Shown: positions 17,239 through 27,650, counted from the stretch's first letter. The stretch: DNA of 64,000 bases from Roseateles_B sp041905785 (GCA_041905785.1 JAYRKJ010000001.1:186001-250000); one strand, 5' to 3'. The notes: generated by a model from the letters alone, not told the origin. Numbers and translations are program-made.

Positions 17239-19268
17239 ATGCCCATGACACCGATCCGGCCGCCGAAGGCGCAGGCACGATGAATCCCGAAGCCGAGGCG
17301 CCCAAGCGCCGCCGAGCGCCCGCGCGCAGCAAGGCTGCAGCGGAGGCTGCCGCACCCGCGGCGGCGGAGGCTGCCGGCGAAGCGCCGGCTCCCAAGCCGC
17401 GCGCGCCGCGCAAGACGGCCGCCAAGAAGGTGCTCGCCGAAGCGGCGCAGGACGCTGCGCCGGCCATGGTCGAGGCTGAGGAGGCTGAGTCCAAGCCGGC
17501 CAAGGCACGGGCGCCCCGCAAGTCTGCCAAGGTGGCCAAGAGCAGCGCGACCGAGGTCGTGAGTGAGCCGGTGGTGGCGGCTGAGGTGGTGGCGGCTGTG
17601 CCGGCTGCGTCTGCAGCGGAGCCACATGCCGGGGCCGCCGCCGGGTCGGCAACTGCTGCCCAGGTCGCCGAATCGTCGGCAGACGGCGCGGATGCGTCCG
17701 ATGCGGGTGAGGCAGGTGACGAGGGCCGCGGCCGTCGCAATCGCCGCCGGGGTCGCCGCGAGCGCGAGGGTCAGGGCAGCGACCGCGAGCAGCGTCCCGT
17801 CGAGGCGGTCTTCACCCTGGCCGCCGAGGGGGAGGGCGTGGAAGCCGAAGGCGATACGCGCCGCAGCGAGCCGATGCCCGAGGAGCTGCTGGCGCAGGCG
17901 GGCGAGCGCTTTGCCGAGCTGCTTTCCGGTGCCTATGACGGCGAGGATGTCGTGCCGGTCGAAGAGGCGGCGAGCCAGGAGACCAAGCGCGTGCTGGCGC
18001 CCGAGCTCGATGCGCCCAAGCTGCAGAAGGTGCTGGCCCAGGCCGGCATCGGCTCGCGCCGCGACATCGAAGACATGATTGCCGAGGGCAAGATTTCGGT
18101 GAACGGCGAGGTGGCCCACATCGGTCAGCGCATCTCCTTTGGCGACCGCGTGGCCGTCAACGGCAAGCCCATCAAGGTGCGCATCCAGCCGCCGGCGCCG
18201 CGCATCATCGCCTATCACAAGCCTGCCGGCGAGGTGGTCACCCACAATGACCCGGAGGGCCGTCCGACCGTCTTCCGCCGCCTGCCCAAGCTGCATCAGG
18301 GCAAGTGGCAGTCCGTGGGGCGCCTGGACCTGAACACCGAGGGCCTGCTGCTGTTCACCAACTCCGGTGAGCTGGCCAATCAGCTGATGCATCCGCGCTT
18401 TGGTGTGGAGCGTGAGTATGCGGTGCGCGTGCTGGGAACGCTCAACGAGGAGCAGCGTGCCAAGCTGCTGGCTGGCGTCGAGATCGAAGGCCAGTCGGCC
18501 AGCTTCAAGAGCATCGAGGATGGCGGCGGCGAAGGCGTGAACCACTGGTACCGCGTCATCATCACCGAAGGTCGCAATCGCGAGGTCCGCAAGCTTTTCG
18601 ATGCCGTCGGCCTGACCGTCAGCCGCCTGATCCGCATCCGCTATGGCACCGTGGTGCTGCCGCGCGGCCTGAAGCGCGGTGTCTGGGTGGAGCTGGAGGA
18701 TGGCGATGTGCGGGTGATCCGCCGCCTGGCCGGTGGCCCGCGCGAAGAGCGGGCTGAACGCGGCGGCGACCGCAACGCGCAGCAGCGCGACCGCAAGAAC
18801 GGCAAGCGCCGCAGCGACCGCGCCGCAGGGCAGGGCCCGCGTCCCAGCCGTCCGCAGGAGGCGCAGTCGCCGCGTCCGGAGCGCAAGGAACGATTCGTCG
18901 AGCCTCGTGCCCAGGAGCCGCGTGCACGCGACCGCGATCAGGACGAAGACGACGACTTCATCCCGCGCAACATCAACCCGCTGGAACAGACCTTCGACCG
19001 CCGCTTTGCCAGCGGGAAGTCCCGTGGCATTCCGCAGGGCTTCGGCCATGGTGGCAGCGGGCCTGATCCGATGGATCGGGGTCCGCGCGGCGGCAAGAAG
19101 GGTGGCGGCGGGCCCCGCGAGCCGGATCCCATGCAGACCTCGGTCGGCTACATCGGCGCCGATGCCTTCCATCGCCGTGGTGGCGGTGGCGGGCGGGGTG
19201 GTCGTGGCGGCGGCGGAGGCGGTGGCGGCGGTGGCGGTGGCGGTGGCGGTGGCCGTGGCCGACGCTGA
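17235..19268 (+). CDS. rluB: 23S rRNA pseudouridine(2605) synthase with long disordered ends
   Basis: A 677-residue RsuA/RluB-family enzyme. Only about 250 residues are the usual protein: an S4 domain from residue 258 (PKLQKVLAQAGIGSRRDIE) and the catalytic domain with GRLDLNTEGLLLF, where Asp365 is the nucleophile. Before it lie about 255 residues rich in Ala, Pro, Glu and Arg/Lys, and after it about 170 residues of Arg/Gln/Asp-rich sequence ending in a near-pure Gly tract with a few Arg. E. coli RluB has about 290 residues. Extensions like these are known in betaproteobacterial RluB and may bind RNA (inference). Start codon overlaps the scpB stop (ATGA). Confidence 0.93.
   Translation: MNAHDTDPAAEGAGTMNPEAEAPKRRRAPARSKAAAEAAAPAAAEAAGEAPAPKPRAPRKTAAKKVLAEAAQDAAPAMVEAEEAESKPAKARAPRKSAKVAKSSATEVVSEPVVAAEVVAAVPAASAAEPHAGAAAGSATAAQVAESSADGADASDAGEAGDEGRGRRNRRRGRREREGQGSDREQRPVEAVFTLAAEGEGVEAEGDTRRSEPMPEELLAQAGERFAELLSGAYDGEDVVPVEEAASQETKRVLAPELDAPKLQKVLAQAGIGSRRDIEDMIAEGKISVNGEVAHIGQRISFGDRVAVNGKPIKVRIQPPAPRIIAYHKPAGEVVTHNDPEGRPTVFRRLPKLHQGKWQSVGRLDLNTEGLLLFTNSGELANQLMHPRFGVEREYAVRVLGTLNEEQRAKLLAGVEIEGQSASFKSIEDGGGEGVNHWYRVIITEGRNREVRKLFDAVGLTVSRLIRIRYGTVVLPRGLKRGVWVELEDGDVRVIRRLAGGPREERAERGGDRNAQQRDRKNGKRRSDRAAGQGPRPSRPQEAQSPRPERKERFVEPRAQEPRARDRDQDEDDDFIPRNINPLEQTFDRRFASGKSRGIPQGFGHGGSGPDPMDRGPRGGKKGGGGPREPDPMQTSVGYIGADAFHRRGGGGGRGGRGGGGGGGGGGGGGGGGRGRR
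19178..19262 (+). repeat. GGTGGC-type simple repeat encoding poly-glycine
   Basis: The 3' end of rluB is built of GGTGGC / GGCGGC hexamers, giving runs of glycine broken by arginine. Such a tract can vary in length by slippage, in multiples of three without breaking the frame. Confidence 0.8.
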
Positions 19269-19355
19269 GTCAGCGGTGCTCGGGGCTTGAACTCGGTCAG
19301 GCCCCTGCGCGCAGCGTCAAGCGCTCGCAGCCGTCATCACTTGCAACAGTCAATA

Positions 19356-19393
19356 GGGGCGGACACCGCCCCATCATGTTCACGCAGTACAAT
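19356..19393 (+). promoter_or_regulatory. Hairpin and -10 candidate upstream of ndk
   Basis: GGGGCGG (19356-19362) and CCGCCCC (19366-19372) form a tight 7-bp hairpin after rluB without a T-run. TACAAT at 19388-19393, 38 bases before the ndk ATG, is a plausible -10 with no clear -35. Confidence 0.4.
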
Positions 19394-19431
19394 CATCGGC
19401 TTTGCCAAGCCTCAGATTCCAGGAGAAAAAA

Positions 19432-19857
19432 ATGGCCATCGAACGCACCCTTTCCATCATCAAGCCCGATGCCGTGGCCAAGAACGTCATCGGCCAGATC
19501 TACTCGCGCTTTGAAGGCGCCGGCCTGAAGGTCATCGCTGCCAAGATGGCGCACCTGTCGCGTGGCGAAGCCGAAGCCTTCTACGCCGTGCACAAGGCCC
19601 GTCCCTTCTTCAACGACCTGGTGAACTTCATGATCTCCGGCCCGGTGATGATCCAGGTGCTGGAAGGCGAAGGCGCCATCCTGAAGAACCGTGAGCTGAT
19701 GGGCGCCACCGACCCCAAGAAGGCCGAGAAGGGCACCATCCGCGCCGACTTCGCCGACAGCATCGACGCCAACGCCGTGCACGGCTCCGACGCTCCCGAA
19801 ACCGCCGCTGTGGAAGTTGCCTTCTTCTTCCCCGGCATGAACGTTTACAGCCGCTAA
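19432..19857 (+). CDS. ndk: Nucleoside diphosphate kinase
   Basis: A 141-residue NDP kinase that transfers the gamma phosphate from NTPs to NDPs through a phosphohistidine. The active-site motif NAVHGSDA carries His117; the N terminus MAIERTLSIIKPDAV and KPDA lysine fit the nucleotide site. Length is standard. Start chosen at MAIERTL because AGGAG lies six bases upstream; ten extra in-frame codons upstream are not conserved. It lies between rluB and rlmN, the common Burkholderiales order. Confidence 0.98.
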   Translation: MAIERTLSIIKPDAVAKNVIGQIYSRFEGAGLKVIAAKMAHLSRGEAEAFYAVHKARPFFNDLVNFMISGPVMIQVLEGEGAILKNRELMGATDPKKAEKGTIRADFADSIDANAVHGSDAPETAAVEVAFFFPGMNVYSR

Positions 19858-19907
19858 GCAGCGCCCAAGCCTCTTGCGGCGTGCCTCTAGGGGCGGGTCG
19901 CAGAACG

Positions 19908-19962
19908 CCGCCTCAGGAGGTCGCCATCGCGGCCGTGCTGCCTAGCGCAGTGCCTGAGGCGG
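19908..19962. repeat. Inverted repeat between ndk and rlmN
   Basis: CCGCCTCAGG (19908-19917) and CCTGAGGCGG (19953-19962) are perfect 10-bp inverted arms around a 35-base loop. No T-run follows. The rest of the 211-base gap shows no gene. Confidence 0.65.
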
Positions 19963-20068
19963 TCGGCATTTGATTGAATGGCCCCTCTGGACCTGTCGCT
20001 GCGCGCCAGGCCCGCGAGGCGGCAAAGGAAACTTGGGGCGACCCGGCATTTCCTTGAGAGGCAAGACC

Positions 20069-21247
<1,179 letters not shown>

Positions 21248-21279
21248 TCTCCCAGGTCTCGAGCCACGACCCATCCATC

Positions 21280-22125
21280 ATGATGACGCCAGCGATCGTG
21301 TTTCCGAATTCCCAGCGCCTTCTGGGCCTGCTGAGCCCTCTGGTGCTGAGGGGCGTCCTGGCGCTCTCGGCAGCCTTGCTGCTGCCCGGCTGCGCCGGCA
21401 CCGGGGCGGGCCAGTCGGCCGAACCGAAGACGGAAAGTGACCGCACCGACGCGGACCGCCGCGCCGCCGTGCGCATCGAGCTGGCGAGCGGCTACTTCAC
21501 CCGGGGCCAGTACGACACCGCTCTGGACGAGATCAAGCAGGCCCTGGCCCTGAAGCCCGAGTTGCGGGAGGCCATCAATCTTCGCAATCTGGTCTATGCC
21601 GCCATGGGCGAGACGGCCATGGCCGAGGAGGGTTTCAAGCGTGCCTTGAATGCCGCGCCCGCGGATGGCGATGCCGTGCACAACTACGCGTGGTTCCTCT
21701 GCCAGCAGGGGCGTTGGGCCAGTTCACGGGCGCTTTTCGAGCAAGCCCTGGCCCTGCCCAATTACCGTGGGACCGGCCGGACGCTGCTGGCGCGCGGCGT
21801 CTGCGAGGCCCGCAACGGCGAATGGCCGGCGGCGGAGCGCAGCTTGTCCAAGGCCTTCGAGCTCGATCCGGCCAATCCGGCCGTGGCGCTGAACCTCGCC
21901 GAAGTGCTGCATCACGAGCAGCAGTACGAGCGGGCACGCTTTTACGCCCGGCGCATCAACGCGCAGCCGGAGCTGGTGAATGCGCAGAGCCTGTGGCTCG
22001 AGTTGCGCATCGAGCGCAAGCTCAACAATGGCGTGGCCGTCGAGGATCTGGGGCAGCAGCTGCGCCGGCGATTCAGCGATTCCGCGGAAACCCAACGTCT
22101 GCGGGATGGGCGTTTCGATGAGTGA
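21280..22125 (+). CDS. pilF: Type IV pilus biogenesis lipoprotein PilF/PilW
   Basis: A 281-residue TPR lipoprotein. The signal peptide ends in a lipobox (LLLPGC, Cys38). At least five TPR-like repeats follow, including IELASGYFTRGQYDTALDEI and HNYAWFLCQQGRWASSRALFEQAL, the latter being the signature of the PilF/PilW family. In Pseudomonas and Neisseria the protein is the pilotin for assembly of the secretin PilQ in the outer membrane. Gene order rlmN-pilF-rodZ-like-ispG is the conserved neighbourhood. The start has two successive ATG codons. It ends inside the next gene (8-base overlap). Confidence 0.93.
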   Translation: MMTPAIVFPNSQRLLGLLSPLVLRGVLALSAALLLPGCAGTGAGQSAEPKTESDRTDADRRAAVRIELASGYFTRGQYDTALDEIKQALALKPELREAINLRNLVYAAMGETAMAEEGFKRALNAAPADGDAVHNYAWFLCQQGRWASSRALFEQALALPNYRGTGRTLLARGVCEARNGEWPAAERSLSKAFELDPANPAVALNLAEVLHHEQQYERARFYARRINAQPELVNAQSLWLELRIERKLNNGVAVEDLGQQLRRRFSDSAETQRLRDGRFDE

Positions 22126-23131
22126 GGGTCAGGTCTTGTCCGGGACGGAATCGGCGAACCTGGGCCTTCGGCGTGCCGAAGCGCTCACCGCGGGGGCCAG
22201 GCTCAAGGCGCTGCGCGAGGCCGCCGGCATGCACATCGGCGTGCTGTCCGCGACCTTGAAGGTGCCGCAAGCCAGGCTGGAGGCACTGGAGGCGGACCGG
22301 CTGAGCGAATTGCCCGACGCCACTTTCGCACGGGCGCTGGCCAAGGCCGTCTGTCGCGTGCTCAAGGTGGATGCCGCCGAGATCCTGGCACTGCTGCCCG
22401 CCTCGACCGAGCCGGGCCTGGAACGCGTCAGCATGGGCTTGAATCAGCCCTTCAAGGCCCAGGCCCTGGGCGGCGAAGGTGTGGGGCTGGGCGCGCTGCG
22501 CAAACCCGTGGTGCTGGCGCCGCTGGGCCTGCTGCTGGCGGCCGCGGCGGTATATCTGCTGCCTGCGGACCTCGGCACGCGCTGGTGGGGCCCGGCGAGC
22601 GGCAGCTCGAGCCCGGCGTCGGGTGCCGAGCCGGCCTTCGATCCGCTGACCCCGCCCGCGGCTGAGGCGGCGTCTGCCGCAGTGCCGCTTGCGCAGGCGG
22701 TGCTGCCTCAGCAGTCCGCATCGAGCGCTGGCCCTGCGCCGGCGTCGGCCGCGACCGCGACCGAAACCGCAGCGGCCCTGGCGCCAGCCCCGGCACCAGT
22801 CTCGGCACCGATCGACACCGCGCGGCCGGCGCTGGCGACTGCCAGTGCACCGGTCCTGCCCAAGCCTGCCGTGGCCGGCAGCGGCACGCAGGGGCTGGTC
22901 CCCTTGCTGCTGCGCACCAGCGCCGACAGCTGGGTCGAGGTGGTCGATGCACGCGGCCAGGTGCAGTATTCGCGCCTGATGCGCACCGGCGAGGTGGCGG
23001 ACCTGCAGGTGCAGACGCCCGTGAAGGTGCGGGTGGGCAATGTGTCCGGAACCAGCCTGAGCCTGCGCGGCGAGCCGGTGGACCTGCTGGCACGTGCCCG
23101 CGACAACGTGGCGCGCCTGGAGTTGCCCTGA
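22118..23131 (+). CDS. RodZ-like membrane protein with N-terminal helix-turn-helix and DUF4115
   Basis: A 337-residue protein. Residues 25-95 form a Xre-like HTH (GARLKALREAAGMHIGVLS, then LSELPDATFARALAKAVCRVL). A single membrane span lies near residues 128-150 (VVLAPLGLLLAAAAVYLLP), then a Pro/Ala-rich periplasmic linker and a C-terminal DUF4115 beta domain (SWVEVVDARGQVQYSRLMRTGE). This is the RodZ layout; RodZ anchors MreB and sets rod shape. In Betaproteobacteria the pilF-linked member is usually annotated only as an HTH-domain or RodZ-like protein. ATG at 22118 overlaps the pilF end. A GGGTCAGGTCTTG motif lies over codons 4-8. Confidence 0.87.
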   Translation: MSEGQVLSGTESANLGLRRAEALTAGARLKALREAAGMHIGVLSATLKVPQARLEALEADRLSELPDATFARALAKAVCRVLKVDAAEILALLPASTEPGLERVSMGLNQPFKAQALGGEGVGLGALRKPVVLAPLGLLLAAAAVYLLPADLGTRWWGPASGSSSPASGAEPAFDPLTPPAAEAASAAVPLAQAVLPQQSASSAGPAPASAATATETAAALAPAPAPVSAPIDTARPALATASAPVLPKPAVAGSGTQGLVPLLLRTSADSWVEVVDARGQVQYSRLMRTGEVADLQVQTPVKVRVGNVSGTSLSLRGEPVDLLARARDNVARLELP

Positions 23132-23177
23132 GCCTGCGCCCGCCGCGCGAGGCCAGCCGAATTTGTCTAAGGAAGTG

Positions 23178-24473
23178 ATGAACGTGACCCCGACGACCCC
23201 GTCCCACCCGTCCGACAGCCTGGACGCCATTGCTGCGGCCCGGCCTGCGGCCCGCCGCAGCCGCCAGGCGCGGGTGCGCTGGGGCGATCGCGTCGTGACC
23301 ATCGGCGGCGATGCCCCGGTGCGCGTGCAGTCCATGACCAACACCGACACGGTGGACGTCATCGAGACGGCCATCCAGGTCAAGGAGCTGGCCGTCGCCG
23401 GCTCGGAGCTGGTGCGCATCACGGTCAACACGCCGGAGGCCGCCCAGGCCGTGCCGCACATCCGCGAGCAGCTCGACCGCATGGGCATCGACGTGCCTTT
23501 GGTCGGCGACTTCCACTACAACGGCCATCGGCTGCTGAGCGAATTCCCGGCCATGGCCCAGGCCCTGTCCAAGTACCGCATCAACCCCGGCAACGTCGGC
23601 AAGGGCGACAAGAAGGACCGGCAGTTCGCGCAGATGATCGAGGCGGCGATGAAGTACGACAAGGTCGTGCGCATCGGCGTCAACTGGGGCAGCCTGGACC
23701 AGGAGCTGTTGGCCCAGATGATGGACGACAACGCCCGCCGCGCCGCCCCCTGGGACGGCCAGCAGGTGATGTACCAGGCCTTGATCCAGTCGGCCCTGAG
23801 CTCGGCCGGCTATGCCCGCGAACTGGGCATGAACCCGGACAACATCATCATCAGCTGCAAGGTCAGCGGCGTGCAGGACCTGATCTCGGTCTACCGCGCC
23901 CTGAGCCAGCGCTGCGATTACGCCCTGCACCTGGGCCTGACCGAGGCCGGGATGGGCACCAAGGGCACGGTGGCCTCGGCCACGGCCCTGTCCATCCTGC
24001 TGCAGGAGGGCATCGGCGACACCATCCGTGTCTCGCTGACGCCCCAGCCCGGCGAGTCCCGCACCCAGGAGGTGGTGGTGGCGCTGGAGATCCTGCAGTC
24101 CCTGGGCCTGCGTGCCTTCAATCCCAGCGTCACGGCCTGCCCGGGCTGCGGCCGCACCACCAGCACCACCTTCCAGGAGCTGGCCAAGCAGATCGATGAC
24201 TACCTGCGCGCCCAGATGCCCGTCTGGCGTGCCAAGTACCCGGGCGTCGAGAACATGAAGGTGGCCGTGATGGGCTGCATCGTCAACGGCCCTGGCGAGA
24301 GCAAGCATGCCGACATCGGCATCAGCCTGCCCGGCACCGGCGAGGCGCCCGCGGCGCCCGTGTTCATCGACGGCGAGAAGGCCCTGACCCTGCGCGGCGA
24401 TGGCATCGCCACCGAGTTCCAGGCCCTGGTCGAGAACTACATCGAGAAACGTTTCGGCAGCCAGGCCGCCTGA
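23178..24473 (+). CDS. ispG: 4-hydroxy-3-methylbut-2-en-1-yl diphosphate synthase
   Basis: A 431-residue IspG (GcpE) that converts MEcPP to HMBPP in the MEP isoprenoid pathway, using flavodoxin or ferredoxin electrons. The 4Fe-4S cluster ligands are visible: Cys321 and Cys324 in CPGCGRTTS, Cys367 and Glu374 in GCIVNGPGE. The TIM-barrel start VRVQSMTNTDT is typical. It is about 60 residues longer than E. coli IspG, partly from an insertion in the middle that is normal for Betaproteobacteria and partly from the N terminus. Start at MNVTPTTPSHP follows AAGGAAG. dxr, for the same pathway, lies 24 kb further on. Confidence 0.97.
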   Translation: MNVTPTTPSHPSDSLDAIAAARPAARRSRQARVRWGDRVVTIGGDAPVRVQSMTNTDTVDVIETAIQVKELAVAGSELVRITVNTPEAAQAVPHIREQLDRMGIDVPLVGDFHYNGHRLLSEFPAMAQALSKYRINPGNVGKGDKKDRQFAQMIEAAMKYDKVVRIGVNWGSLDQELLAQMMDDNARRAAPWDGQQVMYQALIQSALSSAGYARELGMNPDNIIISCKVSGVQDLISVYRALSQRCDYALHLGLTEAGMGTKGTVASATALSILLQEGIGDTIRVSLTPQPGESRTQEVVVALEILQSLGLRAFNPSVTACPGCGRTTSTTFQELAKQIDDYLRAQMPVWRAKYPGVENMKVAVMGCIVNGPGESKHADIGISLPGTGEAPAAPVFIDGEKALTLRGDGIATEFQALVENYIEKRFGSQAA

Positions 24474-24492
24474 GCCTGCCGCGAGAGAGTCC

Positions 24493-25788
24493 ATGAGTGA
24501 TCAGAAGAAGCAGCCGCTGCAGGCGGTGAAGGGCATGAACGACATCCTGCCGCCGGAGTCGGCGCGCTGGGAGTGGCTGGAAGCGAAGATGCGCAGCGTG
24601 CTGCAGCGCTATGGCTACCAGAACGTGCGCACGCCCATCGTCGAGCCCACGGCCCTGTTCGTGCGCGGCATCGGCGAGGTGACCGACATCGTCGAGAAGG
24701 AGATGTATGCCTTCGAGGACAGGATGAACGGTGACCAGCTGGCCCTGCGTCCCGAGGGCACGGCCGGCGTGGTGCGGGCCATGATCGAGCACAGTTTCCT
24801 GCGCGAGGGTGGCAAGCGCCTCTACTACTTCGGCCAGATGTTCCGCCACGAGCGTCCGCAAAAGGGCCGCTACCGCCAGTTCCACCAGATGGGCGTCGAG
24901 GCCCTGGGCTTTGCCGGTCCGGACGTGGATGCCGAGGTCATCCTGCTGGCCCGCACCCTGTGGCGCGAGCTGGGCCTGGTCGAGGGCCGCGACGTGGTCC
25001 TGGAGATCAACTGCCTGGGCCAGTCCGACGAACGAAAGGCCCACCGGGAGGCCCTGATCGCCTACCTGGAGCAGCATCAGGACGTGCTGGACGAGGAGGC
25101 CAAGCGCCGCATGTACAGCAACCCGCTGCGCGTGCTGGACACCAAGAACCCCGCCATGCAGGCCATGGCCGAGGCCGCCCCCAAGCTGCTGGACTTCCTG
25201 GGCGAGGCCTCGCTGGCCCACTTCAACGGCGTGAAGGCCTTGCTGGATGCCGTGGGCCTGCAGTACCGCATCAACCCGCGCCTGGTGCGCGGCCTGGACT
25301 ACTACAACCTCACCGTCTTCGAGTGGGTGACCGACAAGCTGGGCGCCCAGGGCACGATCTGCGCCGGCGGCCGCTATGACGGGCTGATCGAGCAGCTGGG
25401 CGGCAAGGCCACGCCGGCCGTGGGCTTCGGCCTGGGCCTGGAGCGCCTGCTGCTGCTGCTCGAAACCCTGGGGACCGAGATGGGCCTGCCCGTGCCCGAC
25501 GCCTACGCCATCGTGCCCTCTGCCCAGGGCCTGGGCCAGGTCATGCAGACGCTCGAGGCCCTGCGCGCGGCCGGCATCTCGGTGCTGCTGCATCCGGGGC
25601 AGGGCAGCATGAAATCCCAGTTCAAGAAGGCCGATGCCAGCGGCGCTCGCCTGGCGCTGATCTTCGGCGAAGACGAACTCGCCCGCGGCGAAGTGGGCCT
25701 CAAGCCCCTGCGCGAGGAAGGCCAGGCCCAGTCCAGCCGCAAGCTGGCCGAAGTGGCTTCCTGGGCTCACGAACTCCGCAACGCATAA
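24493..25788 (+). CDS. hisS: Histidyl-tRNA synthetase
   Basis: A 431-residue class II aminoacyl-tRNA synthetase charging tRNA-His. Motif 1 region is GMNDILPPESARWEW, motif 2 is GQMFRHERPQKGRYRQFHQMG, the histidine-specific loops are LVRGLDYYNLTVFEW and GGRYDGLIEQLGG, and motif 3 is VGFGLGLERLLLLL. The C-terminal anticodon-binding domain begins near residue 335. Start at MSDQKKQPLQAVKG after GAGAG. It lies 19 bases behind ispG and 39 ahead of yfgM in one cluster. Confidence 0.98.
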   Translation: MSDQKKQPLQAVKGMNDILPPESARWEWLEAKMRSVLQRYGYQNVRTPIVEPTALFVRGIGEVTDIVEKEMYAFEDRMNGDQLALRPEGTAGVVRAMIEHSFLREGGKRLYYFGQMFRHERPQKGRYRQFHQMGVEALGFAGPDVDAEVILLARTLWRELGLVEGRDVVLEINCLGQSDERKAHREALIAYLEQHQDVLDEEAKRRMYSNPLRVLDTKNPAMQAMAEAAPKLLDFLGEASLAHFNGVKALLDAVGLQYRINPRLVRGLDYYNLTVFEWVTDKLGAQGTICAGGRYDGLIEQLGGKATPAVGFGLGLERLLLLLETLGTEMGLPVPDAYAIVPSAQGLGQVMQTLEALRAAGISVLLHPGQGSMKSQFKKADASGARLALIFGEDELARGEVGLKPLREEGQAQSSRKLAEVASWAHELRNA

Positions 25789-25827
25789 TCGCGGCTCAAT
25801 CACCCCATTCCCTACCGAACACAAGCA

Positions 25828-26511
25828 ATGGCGTCGCATCTCGATCTGGAAGAACAGGAACAACTGGAAGAGCTCAAGGCCTTCTGGAAGAAATGGGGCA
25901 ATCTCATCAGCTGGGGCCTGACGGCGGTGCTGGTGGCCTACGCCTCCTGGACCGGCTGGAACTGGTGGCAGCGCGACCAGGGGGCCAAGGCCTCTGCGCT
26001 GTACGAGCAGCTCGCCAACCAGGCGGATGTCGGCGACGTGGACAAGGCCAATGCGGCCTTCGCCACGCTCAAGGAGCGCTTCCCGTCCACCGTGGCGGCA
26101 GCGCAGGGCGCCTTGCTGCAGGCCAAGCTGCAGCATGACAAGCAAAACGACGAGGGGGCCCGTGCCACGCTCGCCTGGGCAGCGCAGAATGCCGGCGACG
26201 CCCTCTACCAAGATCTGGCGCGCCTGCGCCTGGCGGCGCTGCAGATCGACGCCAAGCAGCTGGACGAAGCCGGCAAGACGCTGGACGCCGTGAAGACTAC
26301 CGAGTTCGCAGCCCTGGTGGCCGACCGCCGCGGTGATCTCGCCGTGCTGCAGTCCAAGACCGATGTGGCCAAGGCCGAGTACCTGAAGGCCTATCAGGGC
26401 CTGGACAAGAACCTGGACTATCGCCGCCTGGTGGAGGCCAAGCTCGCCAGCCTGGGCGCCGCGGTGCCGGATGAGTCGGCCAAGGATGCGGACAAGGAGT
26501 CCGGCAAGTGA
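25828..26511 (+). CDS. yfgM: YfgM-type periplasmic TPR protein of the Sec translocon
   Basis: A 227-residue single-span membrane protein. The acidic N terminus (LDLEEQEQLEELKAFWKKWGN) precedes one membrane helix (LISWGLTAVLVAYASWTGWNWW, about residues 28-48), then a periplasmic TPR-like domain. It matches the YfgM family, a chaperone-linked partner of SecYEG and PpiD in E. coli. It overlaps bamB (GTGA), as in other Proteobacteria, which supports a role in delivering outer-membrane proteins. Confidence 0.9.
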   Translation: MASHLDLEEQEQLEELKAFWKKWGNLISWGLTAVLVAYASWTGWNWWQRDQGAKASALYEQLANQADVGDVDKANAAFATLKERFPSTVAAAQGALLQAKLQHDKQNDEGARATLAWAAQNAGDALYQDLARLRLAALQIDAKQLDEAGKTLDAVKTTEFAALVADRRGDLAVLQSKTDVAKAEYLKAYQGLDKNLDYRRLVEAKLASLGAAVPDESAKDADKESGK

Positions 26512-27650
26512 GCGCGAAGTCCCTGCATGTCCTGCGTCGCGGTTTGATGCTGGCCGTCGTGCCGGCGTTGCTGTCGGCCTGCTCGCTGTTCTCCAGCTCC
26601 AAGGAAGCCAAACCGGCAGCCCTCGAAGCCGTGACGCCCAGCATCGCCGGCAAGGTGGTCTGGCAGCAGCGCATGGACAGCGTGCGCTTTGCGCTCAATG
26701 TCGTGGCCCTGTCCGACAGCTTCGTGGTGGCCGATGGCGACGGCACCGTGCAGCGCCTCAAGGCTGCCGACGGTGCCGTGGTCTGGCGCGCCACGCTGAA
26801 GGAAAGGCTGTCTGCCGGCGTAGGCAGCGACGGCCGCTATGCCGCCGTGGTGACGCGCAACAACGAGCTGGTCTCGCTGGAAGAAGGCAAGACCCTCTGG
26901 CGCAAGCCACTGGCCGTGCCCATCCTGACGGCCCCGCTGGTGGCTGGCGAGCGCATTTTCGTGCTGACCGTGGACCGCGCTGTGCTGGCCTATGACGCCA
27001 TTGACGGGCGCAAGCTCTTCGAACTGCGCCGTCCCGGCGAACCGCTGACCCTGCTGCAGCCCGGCGCCATCGGCAGCTACAAGGACACCCTGGTCGTGGG
27101 CCAAGGTTCGCGCCTGGCCGGCATCGACCCGCTGCGCGGTACCGTGCGCTGGGAGACCAGCGTGGCCAATCCGCGCGGCACCAACGAAGTGGAGCGCCTG
27201 GCCGATGTCGTCGGCCCCATGGTGCGCACCGGCGAGCTGCTGTGCGCGCGCGGCTTCCAGTCTGCGGTGAGCTGCATCAATGGCGAACGCGGCTCGACGG
27301 TCTGGACCCGCAACCTTGGCGGCGTGATGGGCGTGGGCGGCGACGCGCAGACCGTCGTGGCCGGTGATGCCTCGGACCGCCTGACGGCCTGGCGCACCAG
27401 CAACGGCGACGTGGCGTGGAACGCCGAACAATTCCTGAACCGCAAGCTGTCGGCCCCGCTGGTCCTCGGTCAGAGCGTGGTGGTGGGCGACTACGAAGGC
27501 CACGTGCATTTCCTGAATCGCGAGACCGGCAAGACCCAGCTGCGCCTGTCCACCGATGGTTCGGCCATCACGGCTGCCCCGGTGGCGGTTGGCAACACCA
27601 TCCTCGTCGTGACCCGCAACGGAGGCCTGTTCGCGCTGCGGCCCCAGTGA
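26508..27650 (+). CDS. bamB: Outer membrane assembly lipoprotein BamB
   Basis: A 380-residue PQQ-like eight-bladed beta-propeller lipoprotein of the BAM complex. The signal peptide ends with LLSACS, so Cys25 is lipidated. Repeated blade motifs are visible, such as GTVQRLKAADGAVVWRA, GIDPLRGTVRWET and LTAWRTSNGDVAWNAE. It binds BamA through its propeller face and helps feed substrates to it. The GTG start overlaps the yfgM stop. With bamD (14.2 kb) and bamA (50.5 kb) three BAM genes lie in this window. Confidence 0.95.
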   Translation: MSAKSLHVLRRGLMLAVVPALLSACSLFSSSKEAKPAALEAVTPSIAGKVVWQQRMDSVRFALNVVALSDSFVVADGDGTVQRLKAADGAVVWRATLKERLSAGVGSDGRYAAVVTRNNELVSLEEGKTLWRKPLAVPILTAPLVAGERIFVLTVDRAVLAYDAIDGRKLFELRRPGEPLTLLQPGAIGSYKDTLVVGQGSRLAGIDPLRGTVRWETSVANPRGTNEVERLADVVGPMVRTGELLCARGFQSAVSCINGERGSTVWTRNLGGVMGVGGDAQTVVAGDASDRLTAWRTSNGDVAWNAEQFLNRKLSAPLVLGQSVVVGDYEGHVHFLNRETGKTQLRLSTDGSAITAAPVAVGNTILVVTRNGGLFALRPQ

